Shown here piece after piece: positions 12,318 to 23,205 of a DNA stretch of 64,000 bases. This stretch comes from Phytopythium helicoides (Eukaryota; Oomycota; Peronosporomycetes; Pythiales; Pythiaceae), in the NCBI GenBank assembly GCA_024867545.1, contig JANFNE010000031.1, forward strand, positions 620,001-684,000, in the 5' to 3' direction. Each line of letters begins with the position of its first letter. Positions within the stretch are counted from its first letter, which is position 1. Both the position numbers and the translations under genes were made by a program. The notes under the pieces were generated by a model that was not told the DNA's origin, did no database searches, and saw only the letters and a list, made by a program, of their open reading frames with translations.

Positions 12318-13588
12318 ATGGAGTTCGCGGCCTTCATGCGCGCCAAAATGCGCGATGACGACGTGGAAATGACGTTTGGCGAGTCTGCGAGCGCTGGCTC
12401 GGGATCAACGGATGGTGGGGAGTCGTTGCCTGCTACGCTTACAGCCAAGAGCCGCAAGCCCACGTACATCGTGCGCAAGGTGCGGTACATCGGTACCGAC
12501 AACGTGGAGTTGACAACGCTGATGGCATGGGCATGACGTTATTCGAAGGAGGAGAAAGAAAATCTGGTGAAGGAGCTCGAGGAGCTGCAGATCAAGCTGC
12601 AGAAGCTGCAGAATGCCAGAAAGAAGTTGCTACAGGACGAGTTAGAGACGTCGCTGCTGCGAGACGCAGTGAATATGCAGCAGCTCTCGCTCGTGAACGT
12701 GCAGTCCGCCGTGTCCGGCTACGTGGTGCGGACGACGATGCGTTTTCTCGGATGTTACGCTGAGCTTTACTGATAGTTGGTGACTTGCTTGAGCAGAGTG
12801 TGCAAGAAGCCATTCCCCACGATGTGACTATTTGTCTGGGAAAGGATCCTTTGCAGCGCCGCGATGCTCTTCTCGTTGCGAAGCGGAAGAAGATCCATTC
12901 GTCTATCGCCTACTTGAGGGAACGCACTCGCTTCTTGGACCCGTTTCGACCGTTCTCGGAGACCTCGCGATTCTTGTTGGACGGAGGAGACTACTGTGCG
13001 CTAAGTGTCGACACGAAACCCTTTGATGCTTCCAAGGTCAGCGTTCGCCGACTCTACGACGCCATTACGTCATTCTTCTCGAACTTGGAGATGCGTGTCA
13101 CGGATCTGCTTGGTGACATAACTATTTGCGACGAGACCGACTATGGTGTCGAAGGGATTCATCAATGTCGATACGAATCTTCCGTGTCATGCGGCTTGAA
13201 GCTAGAGAAGAACACTGTCTGGTTTCAAGAATTCACAGATCAAAGCGAGGAACACGGTAACAGTGGGCCACTTGGTGTGTTCACTGCCGACTTTGTTGAC
13301 GTGGACGAGCTGTATCCGTATCGACCACATCAATGTGTTCGCCTTGACATCACAATGGTGATGACTGTCCGGATGCACAAGAGAAAACAATCCAACCCTG
13401 CTATCGGATGTGAAGAAGATGAGAGCGTTGTGGTTTGGACCCGATCATACTTTGGCAAGCTACGTCACACTGAGACTCCGTTACCTCCGTTGGTGGAGCT
13501 CAGTCTGCGCGAGTACATTGGAAAGTGGGGCGACGTTATGATGTCCACTGTTCTGGAGCAGATCTATAGCCACCAGGCGGCTGTATGA
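12318..13588 (+). CDS. M7: M96-like protein, apparent M11/M12-type fusion
   Basis: Exons 12318-12479, 12549-12725, 12797-13588 (376 aa). The N-terminus MEFAAFMRAKMRDDDVEM is followed by GSGSTDGGES and KPTYIVRK. The coiled coil is short (QNARKKLLQDELETS). The START-like domain ends SHQAAV. Most of exon 3 up to about 13264 (HGNSGP) matches M11, although the short SVDTKPF...VRRL patch is M15-like. From there on the coding sequence and 113 bp of 3' flank match M12 instead. M7 therefore reads as the product of recombination between two adjacent M11- and M12-like genes. Splice sites and frame are intact. Confidence 0.9.
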
Positions 13589-14856
13589 ACATGGGTCGTG
13601 ATTCATAGTTCCCAGCAGCATGAAAACATGGACGCACGGGACTGAAGATTCGTGCAAAGTCAATTGCTGGAAGTTGATTTCGTTTTTTGTCGTCGATTAA
13701 CACCTAAAGAACCAAAGTTCCCTTGGGCCTGTAGCGCCAGCAGGAAACCTACTGCTACTGCTGCAGCAGCAGCAGCAAAGTCCCTGCCGACAGGTCTCCG
13801 AGACGAAGGCACCGCCTCTTGTGCTGCGCGTGTGGTCGCTGGAAAGCGCCCGACAACTGTTTGCGCTGCACGTCGATGATCTTGAGCTGCGACGATCCAG
13901 CACTTGAAGAGCTTCAGGACGAAGGCAGCGTGCTCCCGCAGTCTTTCTGTCTCGGAAGACGACTGCGCACGAGGAAGCACAGCGCGCAGCGCATCGACCG
14001 CCGCGCGCTCTCTCATCCGCTCTCGAACTCGTGCACGTCATGAAGCCACGCGTGGCTACCTTGACTTGATACGTCGCGCTTGACACCCTTCGTGGCCGAT
14101 CACCCCTGCCGCTGGCTTGACAGACTCCGATGTCGCCGCGGCGAAGGCCTTGGAAGGGTATGGAGGCTGGATGCGTGGCCCCGGGTCGTGAGCCGGGAAA
14201 TGCGGCCGCTTGGACTCCATCTTGCAAATTCACGACTGAGGGGAAAAGCACCGTGCGAGTCGAATGCCGAGAGCGCAAGTTGAAGTCCTCCAGGTTTCAT
14301 GACATCCATCCCTTTTCACTTGCGAAATGAATTGAAAGTCAGGTGACCTCCATGCTCCTGTCTCAATCGTTCATGCGAGCAGCCAGGACTCGACACTTTG
14401 TTGCATGGAAGAACGGTCGCAAGCGGCAGAGCGAAGATGCAAGACTTGCGAACTCGTGCGTTGGCATTCACCACACAACCAATGAGCTCTCGACAAGACT
14501 TCATCGCGACCGAAGAATCCAGCAGCGCCTTTGAGTCGCCTTGGCAGTCTTCATGACGCTCGGTTCCTTGCTGGGCGCCTGGCACTCCATGCTGATGAGA
14601 AACAAGCGTGTCATGCAGATACTATCGCACGTAGTTCATGCGTTGGGAACCAAGGGGTTAAATCCCCACTTCCTTTTCATTGACGTTCGTTGGCTGAAAA
14701 CGTGCGAATAGTTGATATGATTGGATACAAACCATACATAAATAATGTAGCCATTATTTCATCACAGGATATTACAGATTAGCTCAACTGACTGCGGTAG
14801 TCGCCACCACAGGCTCATCATCGTTCCGTCGCCTTCTTCAGTGCTGACGTTCACAA
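13589..14856. other. Intergenic with dispersed repeat, M7 to M8
   Basis: Bases 13589-13701 still belong to block A. Bases 13702-14657 form the spacer between the two block copies and hold a dispersed repeat (14160-14657; see separate entry). A minus-strand ORF at 13660-14016 (118 codons) has a hydrophobic Ala/Val/Leu segment near its C-terminus and could be a gene fragment. I do not recognise it and give it low weight. Confidence 0.4.
14160..14657. repeat. Dispersed repeat, copy 1
   Basis: Shares a run of about 60 identical bases (around GCCCCGGGTCGTGAGCCGGG) with 26917-26980. After that there is a diverged but alignable tail (CCAATGAGCTCTCG, GAGTCGCC, TCATGCAGA) ending in GGGAACCAAGGGGTT in both copies. 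Probably a degenerate mobile-element fragment; class not determined. It ends exactly where the copied block A starts. Confidence 0.6.
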
Positions 14857-14872
14857 GCTCATTTCGCAATCC
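14857..14872 (+). promoter_or_regulatory. Oomycete core promoter of M8
   Basis: Identical to the M3 site (GCTCATTTCGCAATCC, 14 of 16 to the oomycete consensus) and at the same distance from the M8 ATG. Confidence 0.75.
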
Positions 14873-14932
14873 GCAGCTTCGAGCTCACCTTCAGATTAGC
14901 ATTTTCAGCAATCGGCACTCTGTATTGCCAAC

Positions 14933-16176
14933 ATGAGAGCCGTGCGACCAGTACTTTCGACCCCGGATGTGGATGTTGACATGGGCAACACGGACGCGAG
15001 TTTCTCAAGCGACGGGAGCGAGACTCCAGTCCGAAAGCCCAAGCCCACGTACATCCTGCGCAAAGTACTGCATCGTCATTTATAGTTTGGTCGACGGGAG
15101 GCCTTATCATGGTAATGGACAGGAGGAGAAGCTGAGGCTGCAGAAGGAGATGGAGCGGCTCCAGATCCAACTCAAGGCGTTGGAGGACGAGGAGCAACGC
15201 CAAGCAGGAGACAGGCTCCAGAGAGAGCTACAGCTGTCGTTGATGCGCAACGCCGTGCAGGAACAGCAGCTCTCGCTCGTCAACGTCCAATCCGCCGTGT
15301 CGGGATATGTGGTATTGCTCGTCCTTAATTGCTTGGTGGGTGTAAAGCGCAGTAATTCCAACCGGTTGTTGTATGCACCGGTAGAGCGCGCAAGAAGTGC
15401 TTCCGCATGAGACTACTCTGTACCTAGGCACCGACTTCAATCAGCGGCGGGAGGTACTCATGTCAGCCAAGCCTCGCACGATTAGTGCAGCAAAGGCCTA
15501 TACCACAGCGCGCATGCGATTTATAGATCCGTTCCGCCCATTTACCGAGATGTCGGGCTTTCAGCTCGATTCAGGCGATTACTGTTCCCTGAGATTGGAT
15601 CACACACCGTTGCATGTGCCAAATCTCACTGTCCGACAAGTCTTTGATGCGGTCGTGAACAACCACGCGAGTATGGAAGTCCGCATCACCGACGAACTGG
15701 ACGACATTACAACCACAGACGACACGAGCTATGGTCTCGAAGGCATCAACCAAAGCCGAATTGCTTCACGTTTTGCGTGCGGTGTCGACGTCGAGATGAA
15801 TGTGATCAACTTCCACGAGTACTTTGAGCGCGATGATGAGCACGGCGGTGGTGGTCCAATCGGAATTCTAACAGCCGATTTTGTCGACAAAGATGAAGTG
15901 TTCCCGTATCGTCCAAAAGAGTTCGTGCGACACGATATTACTGGGATTGTTGCGGTTCGACAGCATACTAGGAAACATTTCGATCCCACAACCAACCGAG
16001 AGGTGGAAGAGACTGTCGTGGCGCTCACTCGAACCTGCTTCTTCAAGCTTCGCCGGCCTGAGATTCCTCTGCCACCAATGGTTGAGCACAGCCTTCGAGA
16101 GCAGCTTGGGCGGTGGGGCGACCTCATCACAACTTCTGTACTCGAACAGATACATGTGTGCTCCAGACAACCGTAA
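14933..16176 (+). CDS. M8: M96-like protein, near-identical copy of M3
   Basis: Exons 14933-15064, 15123-15311, 15385-16176 (370 aa), each exactly 11,517 bp from the M3 counterpart. The predicted protein differs from M3 at only a few sites (for example DVDMGNTDAS in exon 1 and TTSVLEQ for TTAVLEQ near the C-terminus). Promoter and splice sites are conserved, so both copies look functional. High identity across introns and intergenic DNA points to a recent duplication or continuing gene conversion. Confidence 0.9.
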
Positions 16177-16853
16177 GCGCATCAACCATGTACGGTGCCT
16201 TGCCACTCGATGTGATGAATATAAACAAATTTCACCTTCACGCTATCTTCACGTCGAGAAATTTGCGTGTGGCAGCATCGAGCAATTTGCGCATTTAATG
16301 CAACAGTAAAAACTGATCGCGGATGAAAACTTAGGATTCGAAAGTTAGTTCGAATAGACCTATTACTGTCTCAAGCTTTCATGAAATTGTAGCTGCCTTG
16401 GTCATTTCTGTGAGTATCACCAGTCTATCGCAAAAGCTAGCCTTTTCAATGGATCAACAAGCTCCGGCTCTAGACAAAAACAATTGACAGTGATTACAAG
16501 CCTTGAGAACACCAAATCTGTATTTCGAAGGTTTGTTCAACTGCAATTCTGCTCTTTCGCTAGAGACCCGCCTACTTCCATGCATTCTTCGAGCTTCAGC
16601 AAATTGTTTTGAAGGAGGCAAAGTTCACGTTCTCTTTTTCACGCTATAGAACTAGTCGCTCGATTATTGATGGTACCCGAATATGGCACGATTCGATGAC
16701 TTGGGCCACCTCCCATGCTGCCATCAAACGGAAGGTCACCAACTTGAAGAGAATGATTCACCATCACTCTCGGCAACTTGCACCATTCATTCGGTGCGCT
16801 CGTTCAGCGTAATCTCGCGCAGTTGAGTTCTCATCGCATTCCTATCGGAGACC
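16177..16853. other. Intergenic, M8 to M9 (copy of 4660-5336)
   Basis: Near-identical copy of the M3-M4 spacer. No gene seen. Confidence 0.6.
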
Positions 16854-18076
16854 ATGGAGTTCGCGGCCCTCCTGCGCGCCAGACTCGGGATGATGAACAG
16901 TGGAATGCTCTCATCCACGTCACAAGACGCTAGGAGCTACAAGCACTCGTACCTCGCGCGCAAGGTGGGGAGTTCCTTGCCAGTAAATGCTGAAAAATAG
17001 GATTCGTGACAAGCGCGCGGTCGGTTTGTAGGAGGAGAAAGAAAGTCTGATGAAGGAGCTGAAGGAGTTGCAAGGCAAGCTGCAGGAACTGCAGGAGGCC
17101 GAGAGACAACGACCCCCGAGTCTGCTGCAGCTCGAACTGGAGACAGCGTTGCTGCGAGACGCCGTGAGGATGCAGCAGCTCTCGCTCGTGAACGTGCAGT
17201 CTGCTGTCTCCGGCTACGTGGTGCGTCTCTCATCCTGCATTTTATCGAGTCATCACGGCAGCTTGGTTAATGATTCTGGTGTGTATGGAGCAGAGCGTGC
17301 AAGAATCGGTTCCCCACGAAGTGCTCATTTGTCTCGGCAAAGACCCAGTGCAGCGGCGTGAGGCGCTTCTGGTTGCAAAGCGCAAGAAGATCCAATCTGC
17401 TCTGGCTTACCTGACGGAGCGCACTCGTTTTCTGGACCCTTTTCGTCCGTTTTCAGAGACCTCGCGGTTTTTGCTGGACAGAGGAGACTTCTGCGCGCTT
17501 CGTTTCGATCGAATCGTTTTCGAAGCCTCCAAGGTTAGCGTTCGGCAGCTGTTCGACGCCATTTCTGCTTCATTTTCAAACCTGGAGATGCGTGTGATGG
17601 ACGTTTTGGGTGTCATCACGACGCGTGATGAGATCGGATATGGTGTTGACGGGATCCAGCAGAGTCGATACGAATGTTTCCTGTCATGTGGCATCCCGCT
17701 AGAAATGAATACGGTGACATGTCAAGAGTTCACGGACCGCAGCGATGAGTACGGCGATGGTGGTCCATTTGGCGTATTTACTGCGGATTTTGTCGATTCG
17801 GATGAGTTGTATCCCTATCGGCCAGATCAGTGCGTCCGTCATGATCTGACTGGAGTTCTGACTGTCCGCTTGCACACCCGAAGAAAGATGAACTCTGCTA
17901 CAGGGCGTGAGGAAGAGGAGAGTGTTGTGGTCATGACCCGTGCGAGTCTACGCAAGCAGCGATACACAGATACTCCGTTGCCGCCGTTGGTGGACCACGC
18001 TCTTCGCAAACATCTTGAGAGTTGGGGAGATGTCATGACGTCGTATGTGCTTGAGCAAATCTATGGCTATGAGTAG
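16854..18076 (+). CDS. M9: M96-like protein, near-identical copy of M4
   Basis: Exons 16854-16964, 17032-17220, 17294-18076 (360 aa), offset 11,517 bp from M4. The domain exon gives the same protein as M4 except near its first codons (ESVPHEV context). It ends EQIYGYE like M4. It also serves as the closest match to the third copy, M13. Confidence 0.9.
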
Positions 18077-19833
18077 AACTCATACACGTATCTTGATAAT
18101 ATTCGTTATTTGATTGAAAGTAGGTTCCCGTGCTGCGTTAGACACGATGAAAGCATTTTGGTAGTTATCTCGTGACGAAATCGAGCACAGCCGGATTAAC
18201 AATTCAAACGCAACAAATTTTGTGGGTATCACTGGAGGCTCCACTCTTGATTTACCATTTCCGAACAAATAGTCATTCCGTAGTTTTGGGCAAGACCATG
18301 ATCACCGCGGCTTTGTCAACTAAGAATTATAAAAGAAGTTCTTCCTTTGAGATTCCTCAAACTCACCCATCTACAGTAGCCACTAATTAATGCAGTCGAC
18401 GTAGATTCACCTCTAATTTGATGTCTCTGAACCAGGAAAACCTGCTTTTAAATTGCAGCCAGGTTTGTGGATATTCCACACTAGAGATAACCCTGGTAAT
18501 GCTCGATGATCCCAACTTAGTTTAATTTTGCTGTTCGATTTTTGGTGATGGTGACACGAGGTACATTTAGTTCTTTACCTCAATGTTCTGTGATCGACCT
18601 CTCTCAACATATTGTGAAAGTTCAGCTTTATAATGATTGTTGCATAACGGCATCCGTCTTGCTCAATCAGACATATTTCCTAGCACTTTCGTTCGGTACC
18701 ATTCAGAGAGCAGTTCTATTCCCCGATATGGAAGTTAGCGTTGGCACTAAGGATGTGGCTTCTTAAACAATAGCAGCAAGATACAGGTCACAATGCCCAT
18801 GTCCATGTGCATCCCACGCAAAATAATTATCGCTATGTGAGCCGATAGATAGGAGATTTTACTCAAGCAGAAAGATCTGGAGCGACTACAATTTTAACTC
18901 TGCGCTTTAGAGAACGAGAAACTATAATACGCCAAATAAAGGACGCGTGACCCAAAGCACTGCAGCTGTCGTTTTTGAGCGGCATCGTGTAGCTGCAGCA
19001 TCAGTTCTTCAACTATCAAGTTTGAACACTGCCTCATGATACGATTGACCTACCAGAAGTAGATCATTTTCGTCCCACAAATTTCACTTTCACGCTTTCA
19101 TCTCCTCGAGAAAATAGTGTGCTGGATCATCAGTACCATTTGCGTGCGTCTCCCACTTTCTGTTAAATAGTCAAGTTGATCGCGGATGAAAACCTAGGAT
19201 TCAAAAGTTAGCTCGAACAGACCTGTTGCTGCCAAGCTTTCATGAAATTGTAGTTGCCTTGGTTAATTCTGTGAGTACCATCGGCGTCAAACGCAAACAC
19301 TAGACTTCTCAATGGATCAACAAGTTTCTGCTGCAGAAGTAATTGCTTGTGATTGCAAACTGCGCTGCATTCCGCCTCGAGAGCACAAAGTCCGGTGCTC
19401 TACGCTGTCGTACAGACTTCGGTAAATTGTTTAGAAGGGCAAAATGTTGACTTCTACGGGAAGGCACGATGTAGTCGCGATCAATTACATGCATCAATGA
19501 CGTAAGCTCTTCACAACATAAAGTATATCGATAACTAGAAGTCGTGATGTACTTTCGATCAATCCCAACCGAATGTGCTCATCACGAATCCTTGTTAGCC
19601 AAAGGCAAACAGAAAGGAAAACTAATATCTACCAGCGTGGCGTGTCGATCGATCAGAGGTGACACAATGCAGTCTACACCAATCCCATTCGGCTCGACAC
19701 CTCTCCTGATCAGCAGTCCATCACTCTCGACAGCTGTTGTGTTTACAGATAACATTTTGCGCAAGACTTGCGTAATCGCACCTGCTCCATCAATGATGGA
19801 CCATCATCATTCCTAGTTCCATTGGAACGGCAG
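18077..19833. other. Intergenic, M9 to M10 (copy of 6560-8316)
   Basis: Copy of the M4-M5 spacer with few substitutions. No gene seen. Confidence 0.6.
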
Positions 19834-19850
19834 GCTCATTTCCCCAATCT
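19834..19850 (+). promoter_or_regulatory. Core-promoter-like site of M10
   Basis: Same GCTCATTTCCCCAATCT site as before M5, 26 bp upstream of the M10 ATG. Confidence 0.6.
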
Positions 19851-19859
19851 CCGAAGACC

Positions 19860-21117
19860 ATGCAGGTCGCGCCGTTCTTGGGTGACGAAGACGTCGAGAT
19901 GATGCGTACCAGGTCGCCAAGCGAAAACTATGGGTCAACGGACGGCGGAGACTCGTCGCCCCTGGCCCGCAAGCCAACGTACATCGTACGCAAGGTGCGG
20001 CAGTTGTTTGCTGAAGTAGGAGCGAAGAGGAGAGGTGACAAGCGTGCAATGCCGTAGGAAGAGAAGGAGAGACTGATGAAGGAGCTAGAGGAGCTGCAGA
20101 TCAAGTTGCAGAAGCTTCAGGAGACCGAGAGGCAGGAGCCACCGAATGCGCCGAATTTGTTGCAGCAGGAGCTGGAGACGTCGCTGCTGCGAGATGCCGT
20201 CAAGTTGCAGCAGCTCTCGCTCGTGAAAGTGCAGTCTGCTGTTTCTAGCTACGTGGTACGGATGACTGCATTTTTCTCGCTGGTGAGAATGGAGACTGAA
20301 CTGGGCTGTGTCGTGTTTGGAGTAGAGTGTGCAAGAAGCCGTTCCCCATGAAGTGACGATTTGCCTGAGCAAGGATCCTGTGCAGCGTCGTGAGGCGCTT
20401 CTGGCTGCCAAGCGCAAGAAGATTCACTCTGCTCTGGCTTACCTGACGGAACGCACTCGTTTCTTGGACCCGTTTCGGCCTTTTGCCGAGACCTCAGAGT
20501 TCTTGCTGGACAGAGGCGATTTCTGTGTGCTTTGCTTCGACACACAGTCCTTTGACCCTTCACGTGTCAGCGTTCGGCAGATATACGATGCCGTTACAGG
20601 GTTCTTCTCGAGCATGGAGATGAGAGTTACTGACCTACTGGGCCACATCACGACTTGCGACGAGATTGACTACGGCGTCGATGGGATCCAGCAGAGCCGA
20701 TACGAGTCTTATCTAGCATGTGGCATCCCAATGGAGATGAACACTGTCTGGTTCCAAGAATTTTCAGATCGAAGCGATGAGCATGGTGGTGGCGGACCAT
20801 TTGGCGTGATAACTGCCGACTTTGTCGACGTGGACGAGCTGTATCCGTATCGACCACACCAGTGCGTTCGCCTTGACATCACAATAGTTAATACTGTCCG
20901 AATGCACACGCGGAAACAAGTGAATCCTGCTACCGGACGTGAGGAAGACGAGAGCGTTGTGATCTTGACCCGATCTTACTTTGGCAAGCAGCGTCGCACC
21001 GAGACTCCGTTGCCTCCGTTGGTGGCGCACAACCTGCGCGAGCAACTATTTTCGTGGGGCAATGTGATGACGTCCTCTGTTCTGGAGCAGATCTATAGCC
21101 ACCAGTCAGCTGCGTGA
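19860..21117 (+). CDS. M10: chimeric M96-like protein (M5 front, M6 back)
   Basis: Exons 19860-19994, 20058-20255, 20326-21117 (374 aa). Exon 1, intron 1 and the first ~35 bp of exon 2 sit 11,517 bp from M5 and match it. From about 20105 on, the sequence sits 9,222 bp from M6 and matches that gene through the stop. The 2,295-bp offset change equals loss of the back of M5, the spacer and the front of M6. The junction is in the coiled-coil exon, so the frame is kept and the product is a normal-length family member. A short tract in exon 2 (GATGCCGTCAAGTTGCAG and GTGAAAGTG, giving LSLVKVQ) matches neither parent but is found in M16, which suggests gene conversion. Confidence 0.9.
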
Positions 21118-21539
21118 GTGTGACTTCCAATGGGGAAGGATCTAGTGGCCTGTGATAGCAGCTCGGTTGGAGAAGCTACTCAATTCCTGGCATGAGCAAG
21201 AGGACGATGCACTAAGGCCTTACTGGAATACCAGCAGTCCTGGAAGCAAGCTTGCGGGTTATGTTCTGCACAAATCCACGAGGCTCCAGTAGTTGGTGCT
21301 TTTCGCTCTACGTTCGGCATTATATCCATGTTGGTGGCAATTTGCTGCCGTCGACGTCTTCTTCATCCTCTTTGCTACATGATGAAGCGATTGGTACCCG
21401 CGATCGAGAGTGAAGTGCAGAGTCGTCTCGGTAGCTGGAGGTGCACGCGACTGAACAACCCACCAACACTCTCGGCAATTTTATCATTATGCTGGTCCGG
21501 CGTAATCGCTCGCGCTGTCCACATTTTCGTGCTGAGACC
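21118..21539. other. Intergenic, M10 to M11 (copy of 11896-12317)
   Basis: Near-identical to the M6-M7 spacer. No gene. Confidence 0.6.
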
Positions 21540-22810
21540 ATGGAGTTCGCGGCCTTCATGCGCGCCAAAATGCGCGATGACGACGTGGAAATGACGTTTG
21601 GCGAGTCTGCGAGCGCTGGCTCGGGATCAACGGATGGTGGGGAGTCGTTGCCTGCTACGCTTACAGCCAAGAGCCGCAAGCCCACGTACATCGTGCGCAA
21701 GGTGCGGTACATCGGTACCGACAACGTGGAGTTGACAACGCTGATGGCATGGGCATGACGTTATTCGAAGGAGGAGAAAGAAAATCTGGTGAAGGAGCTC
21801 GAGGAGCTGCAGATCAAGCTGCAGAAGTACCAGGAGGCCGGGAAGGAGTTGCTACAGTATGAGTTAGAGACGTCGCTGCTGCGAGACGCAGTGAATATGC
21901 AGCAGCTCTCGCTCGTGAATGTGCAGTCCGCCGTGTCCGGCTATGTGGTGCGGACGACGATGCGTTTTCTCGGATGTTACGCTGAGCTTTACTGATAGCT
22001 GGTGACTTGCTTGAGCAGAGTGTGCAAGAAGCCATTCCCCACGATGTGACTATTTGTCTGGGAAAGGATCCCTTGCAGCGCCGCGATGCTCTTCTCGTTG
22101 CGAAGCGGAAGAAGATCCACTCGTCTATCGCCTACTTGAGGGAACGCACTCGCTTCTTGGACCCGTTTCGACCGTTCTCGGAGACCTCGCGATTCTTGTT
22201 GGACGGAGGAGACTACTGCGCTCTTATTGTTGATCGAACGCCCTTTGATGCTTCCAAGGTCAGCGTTCGCCAACTCTACGACGTCATTACGTCATTCTTC
22301 TCGAACTTGGAGATGCGTGTCACGGATCTGCTTGGTGACATAACTATTTGCGACGAGACCGACTATGGTGTCGAAGGGATTCATCAATGTCGATACGAAT
22401 CTTCCGTGTCATGCGGCTTGAAGCTAGAGAAGAACACTGTCTGGTTTCAAGAATTCGCAGATCAAAGCGAGGAACACGGTAACAGTGGGCCCTTTGGTGT
22501 GTTCACTGCCGACTTTGTTGACGTGGACGAGCTGTATCCGTATCGACCACATCAATGCGTTCGCCTTGACATCACAATCGTGATGACTGTCCGGATGTAC
22601 AAGAGAAAACAAGTGAACCCTGCTACCGGATGTGAGGAAGACGAGAGCGTTGTGATCTGGACCCGATCATACTTTGGCAAGCTGCATCACACCGAGACTC
22701 CGTTACCTCCGTTGGCGGAGTACAGTCTGCGCGAGCACGTTGGAAGGTGGGGCGAATTGATGATGTCTTCTGTTCTGGAGCAGATCTATAGCCACCAGTC
22801 AGCTGCGTGA
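21540..22810 (+). CDS. M11: M96-like coiled-coil/START-like protein
   Basis: Exons 21540-21701, 21771-21947, 22019-22810 (376 aa), 9,222 bp from the M7 counterpart. Exon 1 is the same as M7. Exon 2 differs from M7 in a tight cluster of about ten codons (KYQEAGKELLQYE against KLQNARKKLLQDE), while sequence on both sides is nearly unchanged. This is the pattern expected from a conversion tract or local selection on the coiled coil. The 3' part of exon 3 (RKQVNPATGCEEDESVVIW, ending SHQSAA) resembles M6 and M10. Confidence 0.9.
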
Positions 22811-23205
22811 GTATGGCTTCCAATGGAGATAGACCAAGTGGCCTGTGATGGCAGCTCGGCTGGAGAAGTTACTCAATTCCTGGCATGAGCAAGAGGACGA
22901 TGCACCACTGGAATACCAGCAGTCCTGGAAGCAAGCTTGTGGCTGTTCTGCACAAGTCCGCGAGGCTCCAGTAGTTGGTGCTTTTCGCTCTTCATTCGGC
23001 ATTATAGCCGATTCGTTGGCAATTTGCTGCCGTCGACGTCTTCTTCTTCGTCTTCTCCTTCTTTGATACATGTTGAAGTCAATGGTGTCCGGGAGTCGGT
23101 CGTGGGGTACAGGCGACTCAACAACCCACCAACACTCTCGGCAACTTTATCATTACGCTCGTCCGGCGTAATCGCTCGCGCTGTCCACATTTTCGTGCTG
23201 AGACC
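22811..23205. other. Intergenic, M11 to M12
   Basis: Diverged relative of the regions upstream of M7 and M11. No gene. Confidence 0.5.

Larger units (their letters stand above)
3152..13701. repeat. Duplicated block A, left copy
   Basis: M3-M7 with spacers. Corresponds to 14658-24585. Offsets are 11,517 bp to the start of M5 exon 2, 9,222 bp from M6 exon 2 to about 13264, then 10,884 bp to 13701. Confidence 0.9.

Noticed and set aside
13660..14278. Overlapping minus-strand ORFs of 118 and 193 codons
   Set aside because: No recognised domain; they overlap in different frames and lie partly in a dispersed repeat. Composition is explained by GC and a CAG run.
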